Position numbers and translations under genes: made by a program. A stretch of 64,000 nt of DNA from Rhizobium sp. RU20A (GTDB taxonomy: Bacteria > Pseudomonadota > Alphaproteobacteria > Rhizobiales > Rhizobiaceae), in NCBI RefSeq assembly GCF_900155885.1, contig NZ_FTMB01000013.1, forward strand, positions 1 through 64,000. Reading direction: 5' to 3'. The notes beneath the pieces are model-generated. The model ran no database searches. It was not told where the DNA came from and was given only the letters and a program-made list of their open reading frames with translations. Shown in pieces: positions 1 through 10,742 of this stretch (position 1 is the first letter of the stretch; each line of letters starts with the position of its first letter).

Positions 1-2270
<2,270 letters not shown>

Positions 2271-2290
2271 GAACAGGAAAGCAGTCCGCC

Positions 2291-3019
2291 ATGAGCCATG
2301 CCGACCACATTGCCGATTACAGGCGCCGCACCGGGGAGATCGAGCACTATTTCGATCGCACGGCGCTGGATGCCTGGAAGCGGCTGACCAGCACCGAGCC
2401 GGTCGGTGGCATTCGCGCCACGGTGCGCCGCGGCCGCGACACCATGCGCGCCACCCTGCTCGACTGGCTGCCGCAGGACCTTTCCGGCTGGCGCATCCTC
2501 GATGCGGGCTGCGGCTCGGGTGTCCTGTCGCTGGAGCTTCTGGCCCGCGGCGCGGATGTGCTCGGCGTCGATCTCTCCGCGCAGATGGTGGAGCACGCCC
2601 GCGAGCGCGGGGAGGCGGCCGTGAAGGCCATGGGTGGCCGGCCGGGGAGCCTGCGCTTCGAGAGCGGCGACATGCTCGACACCCGCCATGGCAGCTTCGA
2701 CGCCATCGTCGCGATGGATGTGCTGATCCACTACCGCGCCGCCGATGCCACCCGCATCCTCGAACGCATGGCGGCGCGCACCTCCCACACGCTCCTCTTC
2801 ACGCTGGCGCCGGGATCGCGGCTCCTGCGCGCCATGCTCGCGACCGGCCGGATCTTCCCGCGCGGCAACCGCGCCCCTGCCCTCTATCCGGTCGCGCCCG
2901 AGCACCTCGTCTCCGGCCTCGTCAGCCGACCCGAAATGGCCGGCTGGGCAGGCGGGCGTAGCGCGCGCGTCTCGATCGGCTTTTATACCTCGCAGGCCAT
3001 GGAGGTGAGGCGCCCATGA
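2291..3019 (+). CDS. bchM: Mg-protoporphyrin IX O-methyltransferase BchM
   Basis: SAM-dependent methyltransferase (242 aa) that methylates the ring C propionate of Mg-protoporphyrin IX, giving the substrate of the cyclase AcsF encoded further along the same operon. SAM motif I LDAGCGSGVLS and a post-I acidic residue in LGVDLSAQM are visible. The C-terminal FYTSQAME segment is typical of BchM. The start at 2291 lies 20 bases after bchL and follows a purine-rich GGAAAG stretch. Its stop overlaps lhaA as ATGA. Confidence 0.95.
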   Translation: MSHADHIADYRRRTGEIEHYFDRTALDAWKRLTSTEPVGGIRATVRRGRDTMRATLLDWLPQDLSGWRILDAGCGSGVLSLELLARGADVLGVDLSAQMVEHARERGEAAVKAMGGRPGSLRFESGDMLDTRHGSFDAIVAMDVLIHYRAADATRILERMAARTSHTLLFTLAPGSRLLRAMLATGRIFPRGNRAPALYPVAPEHLVSGLVSRPEMAGWAGGRSARVSIGFYTSQAMEVRRP

Positions 3020-4455
3020 GCCGGATCCTCGCCCATCGCAAGCTCGTCACGGTCTGGCAGAAGCTCGGCACGCGCTTCCTGCCCTTTGCCGATGCCGCGA
3101 CGGTCGATCTTCCGCTCGGGCGCCTGCTCCGCCTCTCGCTGTTCCAGGTCTCGGCCGGCTGCATCATGGTGCTGCTCAATGGCACGCTGAACCGCGTGCT
3201 GATCGTCGAACTCGGCGTGCCCGTCGCGCTCGTCTCCGCCGTCATCGCTATTCCCGTGCTCGCGGCGCCGCTGCGACTGTTCTTCGGCTACCGCTCCGAC
3301 ACCTACCGCTCCGTGCTCGGCTGGCGGCGCGTGCCCTATGTGTGGATGGGCAGCATGCTGCAGTTCGGCGGCCTCGCGATCATGCCCTTTGCGCTGCTCC
3401 TGCTGCAATCCCAGACCGTCGGGCCGGAATGGGCGGGCGCGGCCGGCGCGTGCCTTGCCTTCATCCTCTGCGGCTTCGGCCTGCACATGGCGCAGACGGC
3501 GGGGCTCGCGCTCGCAAGCGATCTCGCGCCGGAAGACAAGCGCCCGCGCGTCGTGGCCCTCCTCTATCTCATGCTGCTCGCCGGCATGATGGCGGCCTCG
3601 GCCTTCTACAGCGTCGCGCTCACCGATTTCACGGCCGTACAGCTCATCCAGGTCATCCAGGGCACGGCGGTGCTGACGCTGGTGCTCAACGTCATCGCCA
3701 TGTGGAAGCAGGAGGCGCGCAACCCGCGCCTGACCGCCGCCGACCGGAAAGTGCCGGGATTCTTCGAGGCGCTGTCAGCCTATCGCAGCGATCCCGGCGT
3801 GACCCGGCTGCTCGTCGCTGTCGCCATCGGCTCCATGGCCTTTTCCATGCAGGACATCCTGCTCGAACCCTATGGCGGCGAGATCCTCGGCATGCCGGTC
3901 GGACGCACCACGCTGCTGACGGGCCTGTGGGCGGCCGGCGCCATGCTCGGCTTCATGCTTGCCGCCCGCAGCCTGCAACGCGGCGGCGCGGTGCATCGCA
4001 TCGCGGCGCGGGGCCTCATGATCGGCATCGCCGCCTTCAGCGCCATCATCTTTGCCGAGCCCATGGCCTTCGACGCTCTCTTCTACATGGGCGCGGCCGC
4101 AATCGGGCTCGGCAACGGCCTTTTCTCGGTCGGCACGCTGCTGGCCGCCATGGCGGTGTCGCGTCGCGCCGACAGCGGCGTCGTCGTCGGCGCCTGGGGC
4201 GCGGTGCAGGCGACTGCCATCGGCACGGCCCTGCTTCTCGCCGGCTTCATCAAGAATGTCGTCAATGCGCTGGCGCTCTCCGGCGCGCTGGGTCTCGCCA
4301 TGCTGACGCCGGCCTCCGGCTATCTCGTCGTCTACGGGCTGGAGATCGTCCTTCTGTTTTTCTGCCTTGCGGTGATCGGCCCCCTGTGTGGCGCCCGCAC
4401 TGGCTCGCATGAACGCACTGAAACCCGTTTCGGCCTGGCAGACATGCCCGGCTGA
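3016..4455 (+). CDS. lhaA: LH1 assembly / bacteriochlorophyll delivery protein (LhaA, PucC family)
   Basis: Polytopic inner-membrane protein of the BCD/PucC branch of the major facilitator superfamily (479 aa, about 12 predicted helices). Members help LH1 assembly and are thought to deliver bacteriochlorophyll to the antenna. The family-typical region LFFGYRSDTYRSVLGWRRVP follows the second helix, and VGRTTLLTGLWAAGAMLGF lies in the second half. Its position between bchM and puhA is the standard one for LhaA, which favours LhaA over PucC. No LH2 genes are in the window. ATGA overlap with bchM. Confidence 0.93.
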   Translation: MSRILAHRKLVTVWQKLGTRFLPFADAATVDLPLGRLLRLSLFQVSAGCIMVLLNGTLNRVLIVELGVPVALVSAVIAIPVLAAPLRLFFGYRSDTYRSVLGWRRVPYVWMGSMLQFGGLAIMPFALLLLQSQTVGPEWAGAAGACLAFILCGFGLHMAQTAGLALASDLAPEDKRPRVVALLYLMLLAGMMAASAFYSVALTDFTAVQLIQVIQGTAVLTLVLNVIAMWKQEARNPRLTAADRKVPGFFEALSAYRSDPGVTRLLVAVAIGSMAFSMQDILLEPYGGEILGMPVGRTTLLTGLWAAGAMLGFMLAARSLQRGGAVHRIAARGLMIGIAAFSAIIFAEPMAFDALFYMGAAAIGLGNGLFSVGTLLAAMAVSRRADSGVVVGAWGAVQATAIGTALLLAGFIKNVVNALALSGALGLAMLTPASGYLVVYGLEIVLLFFCLAVIGPLCGARTGSHERTETRFGLADMPG

Positions 4456-4479
4456 CCGCCATCATTTGGGGAGGCTTAT

Positions 4480-5256
4480 ATGACCGGATCTCTCGTCGGC
4501 AGCATGGATGTGGCGCAGGTGGTGCTCTACGCCTTCTGGCTCTTCTTTGCCGGGCTCATCTGGTATCTGCGCCAGGAGGATCGCCGCGAAGGCTATCCGC
4601 TCGAGGAAGACGCCACGGGCCGCTACAACAAGCATCCCTTCCTCTTCGTCCCGCCGAAGAAGACCTTCGTGCTGCCGCACGGCCAGGGCACGCATGCCGT
4701 GCCGGACTTCGTGCGCGACACCCGCACCCTATCGGCCCGCCGCATCGCCAAGGCCCCGGGCTCGCCGATCGAGCCGGTCGGCAATCCGCTGCTGGCCGGC
4801 GTCGGGCCGGGCTCCTGGGCGGAACGCGCCGAGCGTCCCGACATGACCGCCCATGGCGATGCCCGCATCGTGCCGCTCAGGGTGGCCGAAGGCTTTGGCA
4901 TTGCCGAGGGCCAGAAGGATCCGCGCGGCCTGCCGGTCGTCGGCTGTGACCGGCGCGATGCGGGTATCGTCACGGATGTCTGGGTCGACCGCGCCGAGCA
5001 GCTCCTGCGCTACTACGAGGTGACGCTGGCCGAGGGCGGGCGAAGCGTGCTGCTGCCCAACAATTTCGTCGTCTTCCAGACCGTGCGCGGCCGCCGGCAG
5101 ATTTTCGTCCACGCCATCACCGCCGCCCAGTTCGCCGACGTGCCCGCCACGGCCGCGCCGGAGACGGTGACGCTGCGCGAGGAAGACCGCATCGTCGCCT
5201 ATTTCGGCGCTGGCCTCCTCTACGCGACCCGCGACAGACAGGAGCCGCTGCTGTGA
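4480..5256 (+). CDS. puhA: Photosynthetic reaction centre H subunit
   Basis: The H subunit (258 aa) caps the cytoplasmic side of the reaction centre and shapes proton delivery to QB. One N-terminal transmembrane helix (about residues 13-30, VVLYAFWLFFAGLIWYL) is followed by REDRREGYPLEED-like sequence (QEDRREGYPLEEDATG) and a PRC-barrel domain with the conserved GLPVVGCDRRDAG. A GGGGAGG ribosome-binding site precedes the start. Its stop overlaps puhB by 4 bases. Confidence 0.97.
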   Translation: MTGSLVGSMDVAQVVLYAFWLFFAGLIWYLRQEDRREGYPLEEDATGRYNKHPFLFVPPKKTFVLPHGQGTHAVPDFVRDTRTLSARRIAKAPGSPIEPVGNPLLAGVGPGSWAERAERPDMTAHGDARIVPLRVAEGFGIAEGQKDPRGLPVVGCDRRDAGIVTDVWVDRAEQLLRYYEVTLAEGGRSVLLPNNFVVFQTVRGRRQIFVHAITAAQFADVPATAAPETVTLREEDRIVAYFGAGLLYATRDRQEPLL

Positions 5257-5951
5257 AACAGTTCGTCGTCCGCGAGCATGAGATCGAGCCGGTTCCGGGC
5301 CTTCCGGGCACGCTTCCGGCCGGGGAGCGCATTCTCTGGCAGGGACGCCCCAGCGCCCGGCTCGTCGCCCGCCATAGCCTGAAGAACATCTATCTCGCCG
5401 CCTATTTCGTCATTCTCGCCGTCTGGGCCATCGCCGCCGGCCTTTCGGATGGCCAGCCGGTCGGCGGCATCCTGTTTGCCGTGGCGGTGCTGACGGCGAT
5501 CGGTGCCCTCCTGATCGGCCTTGTCGAGCTCTTTGCCTGGGGCGTCGAGCGCACCACGCTCTACACCATCACCTCGGAGCGTCTCGTGATGCGCTTTGGC
5601 GTGGCGCTCTCCATGACGCTGAACCTTCCCTATCGCCGGATCAATGCGGTCTCGATGGCACCGCGCGGCAAGCGGGGCGGCACGATCGCCATCGCGCTCC
5701 TGCCGGGCCATCGCCTTTCTTGGCTGGTGCAATGGCCGCATGTGCGCGGCTGGCGCTTTTCAGAGCCGCAGCCGGCGCTGATCTGCCTTGATGACGCCGC
5801 CGGCGTTGCCGAAATCCTGGCGCGGGCCGTCATCGCCTGGCGCAACAGCCCGGCCGGTGCCCATGGGAAGACGGGTGTCGCCCGTCCGCTTGAGCCGGTG
5901 ATCGACGCGCCCGACTACCTGCCCGGCGGCCATGCCGCCGCGGCGGAATAG
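5253..5951 (+). CDS. puhB: Photosynthetic complex assembly protein PuhB
   Basis: Membrane protein of 232 aa needed for efficient reaction-centre assembly in Rhodobacter. The N-terminal part carries the family's EHEIEPVPGLPGTLPAGE and ILWQGRPS region, then two to three transmembrane helices (about 50-95), then a PH-like domain containing ERTTLYTITSERLVMRFGVAL and LPYRRINAVSM. Start by ATGA coupling to puhA. The next gene, puhC, begins 10 bases after the stop. Confidence 0.93.
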   Translation: MKQFVVREHEIEPVPGLPGTLPAGERILWQGRPSARLVARHSLKNIYLAAYFVILAVWAIAAGLSDGQPVGGILFAVAVLTAIGALLIGLVELFAWGVERTTLYTITSERLVMRFGVALSMTLNLPYRRINAVSMAPRGKRGGTIAIALLPGHRLSWLVQWPHVRGWRFSEPQPALICLDDAAGVAEILARAVIAWRNSPAGAHGKTGVARPLEPVIDAPDYLPGGHAAAAE

Positions 5952-5961
5952 GAGGCACGCC

Positions 5962-6456
5962 ATGACCTCCGCCCTCAGCCTCGGCTATCTCGACAAGCGC
6001 CGCCCCGGAAAGACCGCGCGCATTCCGACGCCGCTGATCGTGGCCGCTATCGGCCTGCTCTTCTTTGCCACCGGCGCGGTTCTCTTCGGCCAGACCACCG
6101 GCCGCGGCCTTGTCAGGGTTGACAATGGCCGTGCGGTCGCCGTGCGCGATATCGTCATCGGCCGTGGCACCGGCGATGTCGTGACCGTCACCGACGCGCG
6201 CACTGGCGAGCGGATCGCCGCCTATGCGAAGGATACGGGCGGCTTCGTGCGCGGCTCGCTGCGCGCCTTCGAGCGCATGCGCCAGATATCGGTCGTGCCC
6301 GTCGAAACGCCCTATCGCCTCATCCGCTGGGAAAGCGGCCATGTCAGCCTATCGGATACGGCGACGGGCGAACGCATCACGCTCGAAGCATTCGGCCGGG
6401 ACAATGCAGCAGCCTTTGCCGCCCTGCTCGGCAACCAAGGAGGATCCCGCCCATGA
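5962..6456 (+). CDS. puhC: Photosynthetic complex assembly protein PuhC
   Basis: Single-pass membrane protein (164 aa) implicated in LH1-RC organisation. A transmembrane helix at about residues 20-42 (TPLIVAAIGLLFFATGAVLF) is followed by a periplasmic domain with the DRVVTVTDARTGE-like segment and PYRLIRWESGHVSLSDTATG, typical of PuhC. The ATG at 5962 is chosen because AGGAGG sits 6 bases before it; a longer reading starts inside the end of puhB without a ribosome-binding site. Confidence 0.9.
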   Translation: MTSALSLGYLDKRRPGKTARIPTPLIVAAIGLLFFATGAVLFGQTTGRGLVRVDNGRAVAVRDIVIGRGTGDVVTVTDARTGERIAAYAKDTGGFVRGSLRAFERMRQISVVPVETPYRLIRWESGHVSLSDTATGERITLEAFGRDNAAAFAALLGNQGGSRP

Positions 6457-6770
6457 TGTCACCGCTCACCGCGCTTTTTGCCCTGATGCGCCGACGCGAG
6501 ACCGTCGACTGCACCGTGGAGATCAACAACACCTTCGAGGCGCTCGGCGCCCATCTGCGCTTCGACAACGGGGTCGTCGTGCATCCCGGCGACGAAGTGC
6601 AGGTGCACGGCGCGCCCGTGCAGATCCCCTATGGCCAGTGCCGCAATTTCCGCCGCAAGGCGACGATCACGCGCGCCGGCGCGCTCGAGCGGGCATGGAC
6701 CCGCGCCACCGGTGATCTCGACATGATGGAACTGTGCGAATTCAGCTTCACGGAAAGGGCCCTGTCATGA
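6453..6770 (+). CDS. Conserved small protein of the puhC-acsF interval, function unknown
   Basis: A 105-residue soluble protein located between puhC and acsF, a place where purple bacteria usually carry a small gene of unknown role. No signal peptide, membrane helix or cofactor motif is visible; it has an acidic-basic mixture with a GVVVHPGDEVQVHG stretch that could form a small beta fold. AAGGAGG precedes two adjacent ATG codons (6453 and 6456). It overlaps puhC and acsF by 4 bases on each side, so it is very likely made with them. A role in LH1-RC assembly or cyclase function is inference from position only. Confidence 0.8.
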   Translation: MMSPLTALFALMRRRETVDCTVEINNTFEALGAHLRFDNGVVVHPGDEVQVHGAPVQIPYGQCRNFRRKATITRAGALERAWTRATGDLDMMELCEFSFTERALS

Positions 6771-7876
6771 ACAACCACGTTTCCACCAGCGACCTTCACG
6801 ATCATGAACCGGCCATCGAGGACCGCCTTGCGGGCGTCAACGACACGACCCGCAGCGCGCTCGTTTCCACCATGCTGACGCCGCGCTTCTACACGACCGA
6901 TTTCGAGGAGATGGACCGGATCAATGTCGAGCCCGTCCGCGCCGAATGGGACGTCCTGATCGCGCAGATGAAGAGCGACCCGAACCGCGGCCACTTCAAG
7001 CGCAATGCCGACTGGGAAGACATCGACATCGACGCGCTGCCGGATGGCCTGCGCGAGGAGTTCATCGACTTCCTCGTTTCCTCGCTCACCTCGGAATTTT
7101 CCGGCTGCGTGCTCTACAAGGAGATGAAGCGGCGCGGCAAGAACCAGGAGATCTGCGAACTCTTCGGCTATATGAGCCGCGACGAATCCCGCCATGCCGG
7201 CTTCATCAACGATGCGCTGAAGGAGTTCGGCATCGGCGTGAACATGGGCTTCCTCGCCAAGGCCAAGAAGTACACCTTCTTCAAGCCGAAGTTCATCTAT
7301 TACGCCACCTATCTCTCCGAGAAGATCGGCTACGCCCGCTACATCACCATCTTCCGGCATCTGGAAAAGCACCCCGAACAGCGCTTCCACCCGATCTTCA
7401 AGTGGTTCCGCGAGTGGTGCAATGACGAGTTCTCCCACGGCGAGGCCTTCTCGCTGATCATCCGCTCCGACATAAAGCTGATGCAGGGCGTCAACCGCTA
7501 CTGGATCAAGTTCTTCCTGCTCGCCGTCTTCGCCACAATGTATGTGCGCGATCACATGCGCCCGGCCTTCCACGCCGCGCTCGGCGTCGATATCGACGAT
7601 TACGACATGCGTGTCTTCCGCCTGACGTCGGAAATCTCCCGCCAGTGCTTCCCGCTGGTGCTCGACCTCGACAATCCCGCCATGCGTGCCGGCTTCCGGC
7701 GCATGGAGCGCATCAACCGCAAGATGATCGCCGCCACGCAGGCCGGCGGTATCGGCGGGCGGCTGCGCAAGGGCTTCTGGACGCTGGCGGCCGCCGCCAA
7801 TTTCTGTCGCATGTATGCGATCCCGACCAAGGAGAACGCCATTCCCGCCACCTCCCGCCTCCAGCCGGTCTGGTAG
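6767..7876 (+). CDS. acsF: Aerobic Mg-protoporphyrin IX monomethyl ester cyclase AcsF
   Basis: Oxygen-dependent di-iron oxidative cyclase (369 aa) that forms the isocyclic ring E. Ferritin-like helices carry carboxylate-histidine pairs visible in SRDESRHAGF and NDEFSHGEAF, and LTPRFYTTDFEEMD is the family's N-terminal signature. The ATG at 6767 overlaps the preceding stop (ATGA). No anaerobic cyclase (BchE) is in the window, so ring E formation here needs oxygen, in line with an aerobic phototroph. Confidence 0.96.
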   Translation: MNNHVSTSDLHDHEPAIEDRLAGVNDTTRSALVSTMLTPRFYTTDFEEMDRINVEPVRAEWDVLIAQMKSDPNRGHFKRNADWEDIDIDALPDGLREEFIDFLVSSLTSEFSGCVLYKEMKRRGKNQEICELFGYMSRDESRHAGFINDALKEFGIGVNMGFLAKAKKYTFFKPKFIYYATYLSEKIGYARYITIFRHLEKHPEQRFHPIFKWFREWCNDEFSHGEAFSLIIRSDIKLMQGVNRYWIKFFLLAVFATMYVRDHMRPAFHAALGVDIDDYDMRVFRLTSEISRQCFPLVLDLDNPAMRAGFRRMERINRKMIAATQAGGIGGRLRKGFWTLAAAANFCRMYAIPTKENAIPATSRLQPVW

Positions 7877-7882
7877 GCGGTG

Positions 7883-8728
7883 ATGGCTTTTTCGCACCCG
7901 CTCGTCGTCGTCCTCGTCGCCATCGGCGTCTGGTGGCTGTCCACCGGGCTGGTGCTGGCCATGGTCAACCGCACGGAGCGGGGCGGCTGGCGGGCGCGGC
8001 AGGTGCTGCCGGTGATGACGCTCGCGGGCGGGCTCGGCGTGGTGCTGATGGTCTTCGGCGGGGCGGAGCGCACGCCGCTCGGCTCCTATGCCGGCTTCTT
8101 CGGCGCCCTGCTCGTCTGGGCCTGGCACGAGGCGGCGTTCCTCACCGGCGCGCTGACGGGCCGGCGCCGGGGCGAGTGCCCGCCGGGGCTTAAGGGTCTC
8201 AAACGCTTCAAGGCCGCTTTCGAGGCGGTCTGCGACCATGAGATCGCCATCCTCGTCACCGCGCTTGTCCTGTATCTTCTGCTGTACGATGCCGACAACC
8301 GCTTCGGGCTCGCCACCTTCGGCCTGCTCTGGGGCATGCGCATATCGGCGAAGCTGTTGATTTTCCTCGGCGCGCCGCACGCCGTCAGCGAGTTGATGCC
8401 GCGGCCGATCGCGCATCTGAAGACCTATTTCAAGACCGACCGCATCGCGCCGATCTTCCCGCTTCTGATGGTGGCGGCGACGGGCCTGTTCGCGGTGCTG
8501 GTGATCGGCGCCATGAGCGCCAGCGACGCCCATTCGCTGGTCGGCCATATTCTTCTGGCGAGCTTCATGGCGCTCGCCATTCTCGAACATCTCATTCTCG
8601 TGCTGCCGGTGTCGGACACGGCGCTGTGGCGCTGGGCCATGCCGCGAAAGGCAAAGCCCGTGCCCACCGTGCTGGTGGTGAGCGGGCGCGAGCCGGCGGC
8701 CGAGGCCCGCACCGAACGGATTTTATGA
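7883..8728 (+). CDS. puhE: PuhE-type photosynthetic complex assembly membrane protein (DUF3623)
   Basis: Polytopic membrane protein (281 aa, about seven hydrophobic segments) found after acsF in many photosynthesis clusters; deletion in Rhodobacter alters bacteriochlorophyll supply. Characteristic stretches are [20 protein letters not shown] and [18 protein letters not shown]. The ATG at 7883 is preceded in frame by a GTG at 7880, so either may start translation. It lies 6 bases after acsF. Confidence 0.9.
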   Translation: MAFSHPLVVVLVAIGVWWLSTGLVLAMVNRTERGGWRARQVLPVMTLAGGLGVVLMVFGGAERTPLGSYAGFFGALLVWAWHEAAFLTGALTGRRRGECPPGLKGLKRFKAAFEAVCDHEIAILVTALVLYLLLYDADNRFGLATFGLLWGMRISAKLLIFLGAPHAVSELMPRPIAHLKTYFKTDRIAPIFPLLMVAATGLFAVLVIGAMSASDAHSLVGHILLASFMALAILEHLILVLPVSDTALWRWAMPRKAKPVPTVLVVSGREPAAEARTERIL

Positions 8729-8799
8729 AGGGGGCGCTCCCCTTCCCGCCACGGGTGGAGGGGAACACAGCGTCCGACATGACAGGGGAGGAAAGGCAG

Positions 8800-10014
8800 A
8801 TGGATATCAACCAGCACATGGCGTCGGCTCTCGATGAGCTGCGCACCGCCGGCAATTATCGCGTTTTCGCGGAGCTCGAACGCCAGTGCACGGCGTTTCC
8901 GAAAGCCAGCATCCACACGGCCGAGGGGGTCGGCGAGGTCACCGTCTGGTGCTCCAACGACTATCTCGGCATGGGCCAGAATCCCATCGTCACCGATCGC
9001 ATGATCGAGATCATCCGCAAATGCGGCGCCGGCGCCGGCGGCACCCGCAACATCTCCGGCTCCAACCACCACCATGTGCTCCTGGAGCGGGAGTTGGCCG
9101 ATCTGCACGGCAAGGAAGCGGCGCTGATCTTTACCTCCGGCTACGTCTCCAACTGGGCAGCACTCGGCACGCTCTTGTCGAAGATCCCCGGTATCATCGT
9201 CTATTCCGATGCGCTGAACCATGCCTCGATGATCGAGGGCATCCGCGCTTCGGGTTGCACGCGCCGCATCTTCCGACACAACGACTATGGCCACCTGCGC
9301 ATGCTGATGGCCGCCGATGATCCGGCCGCGCCGAAGCTGGTGGCCTTCGAATCCGTCTATTCCATGGATGGCGATATCTCGCCGATCCGCGAGATCTGCG
9401 ATGTCGCCGACGAATTCGGCGCAATGACCTATCTCGACGAGGTGCATGCCGTCGGCATGTATGGCCCGCGCGGCGATGGCGTGGCGGCCCGCGAGGGGCT
9501 GATGCATCGCCTGACGGTGATCGAGGGCACGCTCGGCAAGGCCTATGGCGTCATGGGCGGCTATATCGCGGCCTCGGCGACGCTGGTCGATTTCGTCCGT
9601 TCGTTTGCGTCAGGGTTCATCTTCACGACCGCCATTCCGCCGGCACTCGCCGCCGCCGCAACGGCCTCGATCCGGCATCTGAAGGAAAGCCAGGTGGAGC
9701 GCGCCGAACATCGCGCCACTGTCGCCAAGGTGCGTGCGGCGCTGGACAGGCGCGGCATTCCGCACATGGCCAATGCCAGCCACATCGTGCCGGTGATGGT
9801 CGGCAATGCCGCCAAGTGCAAGTGGATCTCCGACGTGCTGCTGAATGATTTCGGCATCTATGTGCAGCCGATCAACTATCCGACGGTCGCCGTCGGCACG
9901 GAGCGGCTACGCATCACGCCGACCCCGCTGCACAGCGACGCTGACATCCGCCATCTGGCCGAAGCGCTCTGTTCGCTCTGGTCGCAATGTGCGCTCGCCC
10001 GCCGCGTCGCCTGA
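8800..10014 (+). CDS. hemA: 5-aminolevulinate synthase
   Basis: PLP enzyme (404 aa) that condenses glycine and succinyl-CoA to ALA, the first tetrapyrrole precursor (C4 pathway). Fold-type I motifs: [17 protein letters not shown] near residue 80, [12 protein letters not shown], and the PLP lysine K247 in EGTLGKAYG. The ATG at 8800 follows GGGGAGGAAAGG at good spacing, so earlier in-frame starts in the puhE tail are not needed. Being inside the operon, this copy can raise ALA flux together with the photosystem; other copies elsewhere in the genome are possible. Confidence 0.95.
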   Translation: MDINQHMASALDELRTAGNYRVFAELERQCTAFPKASIHTAEGVGEVTVWCSNDYLGMGQNPIVTDRMIEIIRKCGAGAGGTRNISGSNHHHVLLERELADLHGKEAALIFTSGYVSNWAALGTLLSKIPGIIVYSDALNHASMIEGIRASGCTRRIFRHNDYGHLRMLMAADDPAAPKLVAFESVYSMDGDISPIREICDVADEFGAMTYLDEVHAVGMYGPRGDGVAAREGLMHRLTVIEGTLGKAYGVMGGYIAASATLVDFVRSFASGFIFTTAIPPALAAAATASIRHLKESQVERAEHRATVAKVRAALDRRGIPHMANASHIVPVMVGNAAKCKWISDVLLNDFGIYVQPINYPTVAVGTERLRITPTPLHSDADIRHLAEALCSLWSQCALARRVA

Positions 10015-10044
10015 GATTTGGCCTTTGCCGGAAAGAGGCGTATG

Positions 10045-10080
10045 AGGGGCCCGTCGCCGGCCCCTCCCCTTGCGGGGCCT
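10045..10080 (+). terminator. GC-rich hairpins between hemA and idi
   Basis: Two overlapping inverted repeats follow the hemA stop: AGGGGCC (10045-10051) with GGCCCCT (10059-10065), and GGCCCC (10059-10064) with GGGGCC downstream. There is no clear T-run, so an attenuator or mRNA-stabilising structure is as likely as full termination. Confidence 0.4.
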
Positions 10081-10116
10081 CCCCTTTTCCGGGGCCATGA
10101 CACGAAAGAACAGACC

Positions 10117-10668
10117 ATGCCGCGCCCGACTGCCCCCGTCATCATCCCTGCCGTTGCCGGCGACGGCGCGCTCTTTCCGATCGAGAAGATGAAGGCGCAT
10201 GTGGACGGTCAGCTGCATCTCGCCGTCTCGGTCTTCGTCTTCGACGGCGAGCACCTGCTGCTGCAGCGCCGGGCGGCGGCGAAATATCACTGCGGCGGGC
10301 TTTGGGCCAACACCTGCTGCACCCATCCCAACTGGCGCGAAACGCTGGAGGCGGCGGCCGGCCGGCGGCTGACGGAAGAGCTCGGCTTCACCCTGCCGCT
10401 CGCCCGCCACGCCACCGTCGATTACGCCGCCGATGTCGGCAACGGCCTCAGCGAACACGAGCGCGTCACCCTCTTCAGCGCTACCGCCGACCGGCACAGG
10501 CTGGCCATCGCACCCCATCCGGACGAAGTCTCCGAGACGCGCTGGATCACCCGCGACGACCTCGCCGCCGAGATATCCGCCTTCCCCGAGCGCTTCACGC
10601 CGTGGCTGCGCATCTACCTCGCCCGCTTCCCCGGCCTGCACCTGCCACCCACCCGCCTCGCGGGGTGA
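10117..10668 (+). CDS. idi: Isopentenyl-diphosphate delta-isomerase (type I)
   Basis: Nudix-fold isomerase (183 aa) that interconverts IPP and DMAPP, supplying carotenoid and phytyl/geranylgeranyl chains. Motifs: HLAVSVFVFDGEHLLLQRR, active-site cysteine in GLWANTCCTHP, and the Nudix-like RRLTEELGF helix; the metal-binding DEVSETRW region follows. It begins 102 bases after hemA at ATG 10117. It ends the left superoperon and precedes the palindrome-flanked gene. Confidence 0.95.
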   Translation: MPRPTAPVIIPAVAGDGALFPIEKMKAHVDGQLHLAVSVFVFDGEHLLLQRRAAAKYHCGGLWANTCCTHPNWRETLEAAAGRRLTEELGFTLPLARHATVDYAADVGNGLSEHERVTLFSATADRHRLAIAPHPDEVSETRWITRDDLAAEISAFPERFTPWLRIYLARFPGLHLPPTRLAG

Positions 10669-10679
10669 CGGGGGAGACT

Positions 10680-10732
10680 TTGACAGAGGGAAGACGCCGT
10701 TATACTATTTTCAATAAATCAGTATAACGGCG
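10680..10732 (+). promoter_or_regulatory. Promoter with palindromic operator before the nucleotidyltransferase gene
   Basis: A perfect 12-bp inverted repeat, CGCCGTTATACT (10695-10706) and AGTATAACGGCG (10721-10732), separated by 14 bases, lies just upstream of the start at 10743. A TTGACA (10680-10685) precedes TATACT (10701-10706) by 15 bases, so the left arm would cover the -10 box. The AT-rich arms argue for a protein-binding site rather than a terminator. A related palindrome follows the gene. Confidence 0.6.
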
Positions 10733-10742
10733 CGACGCGCGG

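Noticed and set aside
6629-8590. A 653-codon open frame antisense to acsF and puhE
   Set aside because: It is rich in His, Arg, Glu and Asp without domains, the usual shadow of a GC-rich gene; both sense genes are certain.
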